DNA of 39,442 nucleotides from a virus. Made by a program: the position numbers and the translations under genes. Shown here in pieces: positions 37,191 through 39,442 of this stretch; the first letter of the stretch is position 1; every line of letters begins with the position of its first letter. The notes under the pieces are model-generated. The model worked only from the letters and a program-made list of their open reading frames with translations. It made no database searches and was not told where the DNA came from. The stretch lies in IMG/VR virus record IMGVR_UViG_3300033149_006091, positions 1 to 39,442 of that record, one strand, 5' to 3'.

Positions 37191-37354
37191 CTCCCACCAA
37201 AAAACCACATTTTTATAGCTGGGAGTATGTTTTTTGTTTAGGTTTTTTGGTGTTTTTTGGGGGTTTTTTGACCCCCACTGGTTAAAATCCTCTATTTAAA
37301 GCACACACGCATTTTTTGATATAATTTTAAAATAGTAACTTTTAATTAGAAACA
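37191..37354 (+). other. Rest of the intergenic tract: inverted repeat, G-C hairpin
   Basis: Within this otherwise gene-free stretch, CACCAAAAAACC (37195-37206) pairs perfectly with GGTTTTTTGGTG (37241-37252), a 12-bp stem with a 34-base loop. GGGGG/CCCCC (37259-37263, 37272-37276) forms a hairpin around TTTTTTGA. The latter looks like a bidirectional terminator. Beyond 37280 the sequence is plain AT-rich up to the promoter at 37355. Confidence 0.5.
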
Positions 37355-37364
37355 TTTATATATA
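37355..37364 (+). promoter_or_regulatory. TATA box before the winged-helix gene
   Basis: TTTATATATA, preceded by AGAAACA as a possible BRE, centred about 25 bases before the ATG at 37384. Predicts a leaderless mRNA for the regulator gene. Confidence 0.6.
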
Positions 37365-37383
37365 AGCGCCCCCTTTAAATAAT

Positions 37384-37635
37384 ATGAAAATTACTGAAAT
37401 TAATAGAAATTTAAGAAAAGAACGAATAGAAGTAATCAAACAATTAATACAGAATTCTAAGGGACTAATTAAAGAAAGAAAATTTGTTGCTGAATTATCA
37501 TTGAAGTGGGGTTTATCTCCAAGAAAGATTAAGGAATATATCCGTTTATTAGTTGACACCAATCAGATTGTTAAAACCCCTGACGGACATTTAAAACCAG
37601 CTTCCTTTGTTAAACGATTTAAATTTTGGAGGTAA
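37384..37635 (+). CDS. Winged-helix regulator, 83 aa
   Basis: ERIEVIKQLIQNSKGLIKER (about 13-32), VAELSLKWGLSPRKIKEYIR (35-54) and LLVDTNQIVKTPDGHLKP (55-72) fit helix, recognition helix, then beta-wing of a winged helix. Such proteins repress or activate promoters. The gene is read from its own leaderless promoter. It could control the block that follows. Confidence 0.75.
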   Translation: MKITEINRNLRKERIEVIKQLIQNSKGLIKERKFVAELSLKWGLSPRKIKEYIRLLVDTNQIVKTPDGHLKPASFVKRFKFWR

Positions 37636-37636
37636 A

Positions 37637-37993
37637 ATGAAAGGAACAGTCGAAGCAATAAGCCACAAAAATAGAAGCGTTTTACTAAGTGATGGACAGA
37701 CAAAAAAATGGTTGAATTTGGCAGATAATGTCAAACCAGAATATATAAAAAAAGGTCCAGCAGAGTTTGAAGTAGAAAACGATACAGTGAAATTTATAAA
37801 AGCATCAAACTTAGACTTGCCAGAGAAGACAAAACAAGCAATAGAAGAAAGCAATATAAACAGAGTATCTGCCTTAAAGTTTGCAGGAAACATATATCAA
37901 GGAACAGGAGACGAAGAAAATGCTAAAAGATTGGCAGAAGAAGCCCACAACTACTTACAAAGAGGAGTGTGGATAACTAAACAAGTAGTATAA
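37637..37993 (+). CDS. Possible OB-fold ssDNA-binding protein, 118 aa
   Basis: Residues 1-57 (GTVEAISHKNRSVLLSDGQT and KKGPAEFEVENDTVKFIKAS) have the strand pattern of a minimal OB fold, and residues 75-118 are helical (RVSALKFAGNIYQGTGDEEN). OB domain plus helical tail is the layout of small phage ssDNA-binding proteins, and the second half resembles phage proteins made of 'R...LK.A' helices. It is only suggestive. The start ATG 37637 has a strong GGAGGT at 37629-37634. It probably belongs to the replication functions. Confidence 0.55.
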   Translation: MKGTVEAISHKNRSVLLSDGQTKKWLNLADNVKPEYIKKGPAEFEVENDTVKFIKASNLDLPEKTKQAIEESNINRVSALKFAGNIYQGTGDEENAKRLAEEAHNYLQRGVWITKQVV

Positions 37994-37995
37994 AA

Positions 37996-38190
37996 ATGGG
38001 AGCAAGCAAAGTATTAGGAATAATTGGAATTTGCACTGGGTGGTTAGTTCCTATTTCAGGAGTCACTCTTGGAATAATTGGGTTAGCCATAAAGAAAGAG
38101 AAAGGAAAAGAGAGCAGAGATATAGCCCTAAATACACTCAGCCTAATAGAAGGATTGCTTTTTTGGGCGATTTACTTTTCATTATTATGA
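37996..38190 (+). CDS. Small membrane protein, 64 aa
   Basis: Two hydrophobic segments, GIIGICTGWLVPISGVTLGIIG (8-29) and LSLIEGLLFWAIYFSLL (48-64), separated by a charged linker (KKEKGKESRDIALN). The GxxG spacing resembles DUF4190-like small membrane proteins. The function is not known; it could be an exclusion or envelope protein. The stop overlaps the SWIM gene start by four bases. Confidence 0.65.
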   Translation: MGASKVLGIIGICTGWLVPISGVTLGIIGLAIKKEKGKESRDIALNTLSLIEGLLFWAIYFSLL

Positions 38191-38435
38191 GAAGGTATCT
38201 GTTTAAAAAAGCAAATTACCTATTAGCCCACACCGAACTATTAGTAGAAACAGACCATTCAATAAGGCTGAAAGTAAACAGAGAAGAAGTAGTATTCAAA
38301 TATAAAAAACATAAATTAATCGCCCTCTGCACCTGCAAGGCTGGAGCATTAAACTTTCCATGCTCCCACATCATAGCAGGAATAACCTATCTAACCAATG
38401 GAAGAAATAATCCACAAAAAACTCCAAAAGATTGA
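38187..38435 (+). CDS. SWIM zinc-finger protein, second copy, 82 aa
   Basis: LIALCTCKAGALNFPCSHII (about 45-64) shows CxCx(8)CxH, the SWIM motif, with AGITYLTNG following. The N-terminal 40 residues (VETDHSIRLKVNREEVVFKY) form a beta-rich lead-in, giving the same order as in the protein at 805-1179, although overall identity is low. ATG 38187 overlaps the previous stop by four bases. SWIM proteins act as DNA- or partner-binding modules in repair. Role not shown. Confidence 0.75.
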   Translation: MRRYLFKKANYLLAHTELLVETDHSIRLKVNREEVVFKYKKHKLIALCTCKAGALNFPCSHIIAGITYLTNGRNNPQKTPKD

Positions 38436-38526
38436 AAACATGCTATGTGAGCTTTTGGTGTTGCTTAAACGAGAGAATGAGAAAGCTGACAAAAAAAGAG
38501 ATAGACGTCTTGAGGGGGATGGTTGA
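38398..38526 (+). CDS. Possible 42-aa coiled-coil peptide
   Basis: MEEIIHKKLQKIENMLCELL followed by VLLKREN, an amphipathic leucine-rich helix. It overlaps the SWIM gene end and the HNH gene start in other frames. No ribosome binding site is clear, so it may be spurious. It is listed because the leucine spacing is strong. Confidence 0.35.
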   Translation: MEEIIHKKLQKIENMLCELLVLLKRENEKADKKRDRRLEGDG

Positions 38527-38686
38527 TTTTACTTGTCAAATCTGCCACAAAAAAGAATCAGAAGTCGGAAAACTATCTCCCCACAGAATAAAACGCGGAA
38601 ACGCAGGAGGAGAATACCATCCAAACAATATTTTAATGGTCTGTAACGAGTGCCACAAACAAATCCACGGCAACGAATTCAAATGA
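38477..38686 (+). CDS. HNH endonuclease, small, 69 aa
   Basis: CQICHKKES (about 20-28), LSPHRIKRGNAGGEYHPNNI (about 33-52) and VCNECHKQIHG (about 55-65) form the HNH fold with paired zinc CxxC sites and the catalytic H (H36), N (N51) and H. It is a DNA nicking or cutting enzyme. HNH proteins partner the terminase at cos sites in several phages, and the possible small terminase lies in the linked block across the genome join. A TTG at 38432 would extend it N-terminally but lacks support, so ATG 38477 is chosen. Confidence 0.8.
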   Translation: MRKLTKKEIDVLRGMVDFTCQICHKKESEVGKLSPHRIKRGNAGGEYHPNNILMVCNECHKQIHGNEFK

Positions 38687-38716
38687 AACCAAAAAAATGA
38701 CTAAAATGATTTCACA

Positions 38717-38833
38717 CTCAACAAAGCCAAAAAGAAGGTCGGGGTTTGATTCGGATTATCCTCGTCAAATCCTCAGGGGAGATGGATAACTGCCTTCATA
38801 TTCCATCATTTTATTCCTCTGGGCTTTGTTGAG
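38717..38833 (+). ncRNA. Candidate structured RNA 2, about 117 nt
   Basis: G+C counted by hand is about 44%, with no coding frame. The closing stem is a perfect 12 bp: CTCAACAAAGCC (38717-38728) with GGCTTTGTTGAG (38822-38833). Inside: GGGGTTTGA (38741-38749) with TCAAATCCT (38765-38773), 9 bp counting two G-T wobbles; GATGGA/TCCATC (38781-38786, 38802-38807); and GGGGA/TTCCT (38776-38780, 38814-38818), nested outside it with wobbles. This is a closed two-arm RNA. It lies between the HNH gene and the 75-aa gene and may be a leader element of the latter. The CTCAACAA/TTGTTGAG pair is shared with RNA 1. Confidence 0.65.
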
Positions 38834-38867
38834 ATAAATTGATTAAAATGACACTCTTTGGGAGAAA

Positions 38868-39095
38868 ATGAAAGAAGAAAAAAAATTGAAGGAAAAAATA
38901 AAGAAAATATCAGAATTAGTCGATTATGATTTTGATGTTTTATTGGAAGAAGATGTAAAACAATTCATAAAAGAAATTTTAGAGGAGATTGATGATTTAC
39001 TTGATTATTATTATAAAGAAGAAATACCAAGATATGCAATTAAAGAAATAATAAATTTTATAAAACAAAAATCAGGATTTGAGGAGTTAAAATGA
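38868..39095 (+). CDS. Hypothetical acidic helical protein, 75 aa
   Basis: MKEEKKLKEKIKKISELVDY and an acidic stretch (LLEEDVKQFIKEILEEIDDL, about 25-44). Fully helical, not recognised. It is preceded by structured RNA 2 by 34 bases. GGGAG a few bases upstream may be the ribosome binding site. It starts the operon that continues across the circular join to 1971. Confidence 0.65.
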   Translation: MKEEKKLKEKIKKISELVDYDFDVLLEEDVKQFIKEILEEIDDLLDYYYKEEIPRYAIKEIINFIKQKSGFEELK

Positions 39096-39355
39096 AATCC
39101 AAACAACTAATCCAAGAATTGAAGAAAGAGATTGAGAAAAAAGAAGAGAAGAAACAATTACTTTATGCGTTTAAAGATGTAAAAGGAAGTGATAAGAAAT
39201 ACGAAGAAGAAATGAAACTAAAAGCCCAACTCCAATTCGCAGAAAAATTGATTGAGGCAATAAAGGAAGATATTGAAAAATTGTATTGTGGAAGAGGAAT
39301 AGGGTTAAGGGTTCAAAATGGAATACTAAAAATCTTAGATGAGGCGGTGAAATGA
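39092..39355 (+). CDS. Coiled-coil protein, 87 aa
   Basis: MKSKQLIQELKKEIEKKEEK and a second helix (KLKAQLQFAEKLIEAIKEDI) form a charged coiled coil. The tail is LRVQNGILKILDEAVK. Not recognised. It overlaps the preceding gene by four bases and the following 114-aa gene (start 39352) by four. Its last residues are repeated at 1-27. Confidence 0.72.
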   Translation: MKSKQLIQELKKEIEKKEEKKQLLYAFKDVKGSDKKYEEEMKLKAQLQFAEKLIEAIKEDIEKLYCGRGIGLRVQNGILKILDEAVK

Positions 39356-39442
39356 GAGAAATAGAATTTAATAATGGATTTATAACTGCAATTGCTTTAT
39401 TTTTAGAACATAAAGATAATTGGCAATTAATAAAAAACAAAG
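39329..39442. repeat. Terminal direct repeat, right copy
   Basis: Identical to positions 1-114. One copy should be removed to obtain the circular unit. Confidence 0.95.
39352..39442 (+). CDS. 5' part of the 114-aa protein (complete at 24-368)
   Basis: Same start codon context and first 30 residues as the gene at 24-368, cut by the end of the window. Identical sequence confirms the wrap-around. Confidence 0.9.
   Translation, partial: MREIEFNNGFITAIALFLEHKDNWQLIKNK

Noticed and set aside
37052-37285. Plus-strand frame of 77 codons in the RNA 1 region
   Set aside because: Composition is unlike the genes nearby, there is no ribosome binding site, and it crosses several helices of the structured RNA candidate. 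Better explained as non-coding.
38741-38773. tRNA-like T-arm around GGTTTGATTCGGAT
   Set aside because: No acceptor stem, D-arm or anticodon arm surrounds it. The segment is better paired as an arm of RNA 2.
38775-38797. GGGGAGATGG...AACTGCC in RNA 2 resembles the fluoride riboswitch
   Set aside because: The downstream GGC-TGATG pseudoknot partner and the usual stem geometry are missing, and no fluoride exporter follows.
1-39442. Integrase, DNA polymerase, primase, capsid duplicate or tRNA genes
   Set aside because: I looked for the tyrosine/serine recombinase, polymerase and primase motifs and for tRNA cloverleaves, and found none. The virus appears to depend on the host polymerase and is not obviously temperate.

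Overview
The window is a complete, tailed double-stranded DNA virus genome (Caudoviricetes type) that almost certainly infects an archaeon. The first 114 bases recur exactly as the last 114, and both ends fall inside the same genes. The molecule is therefore circular, or was assembled from circularly permuted ends, with a unit length of 39,328 bp. The archaeal assignment rests on a group II (thermosome-type) chaperonin, an archaeal AbrB-type regulator, TATA-box promoters placed about 25 bases before the ATG of leaderless first genes, and T-tract terminators. The DNA is AT-rich, about one third G+C by eye. The host lineage cannot be named from the sequence. No integrase, DNA polymerase, CRISPR array or tRNA was seen.

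Layout. (1) 38868-39442 continuing through 1-1971, plus strand: small coiled-coil, zinc-finger and SWIM proteins and a helix-turn-helix protein that could be the small terminase. (2) 1943-8158, minus strand: an early-type block read from a promoter near 8190. Its small proteins are mostly unrecognised, but it ends in a DNA-repair cassette of Ku, an ATP-dependent DNA ligase with an apparent frameshift at its N-terminus, and a RuvB-like AAA+ ATPase. (3) 8159-8822: a 660-bp gene-free divergent region rich in repeats, the best origin/control-region candidate. (4) 8823-18226, plus: AbrB regulator, chaperonin, a split thiamine-diphosphate enzyme (E1 alpha/beta-like), three glycosyltransferases, two radical SAM enzymes, a PD-(D/E)XK nuclease and a DNA methyltransferase. 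(5) 18210-29384: large terminase, prohead protease, nested scaffold, HK97 major capsid protein, connector and neck proteins, tail tube, tail chaperones with a -1 frameshift site, tape measure and tail-tip proteins. (6) 29385-35797: portal under its own promoter, fibre/adhesin genes and a probable lysis cassette. (7) 35806-38833: small regulators and membrane proteins, a second SWIM protein, an HNH protein, and two G+C-rich segments (36981-37190 and 38717-38833) that fold into closed multi-helix structures and look like undescribed structured RNAs.

How it may work. Ku plus ligase could join linear ends after entry or repair breaks, with RuvB remodelling junctions. The chaperonin may fold virion proteins. 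The metabolic and glycosyltransferase cassette probably builds or alters a glycan on virions, host surface or DNA. A motif of the form TATAGAAAATA, about 5 nt, AATTTATA recurs at the two structural-gene promoters and at the early control region, which suggests shared temporal control. The most novel items are the virus-borne end-joining cassette, the two structured RNA candidates, the split thiamine-diphosphate enzyme and the chaperonin.
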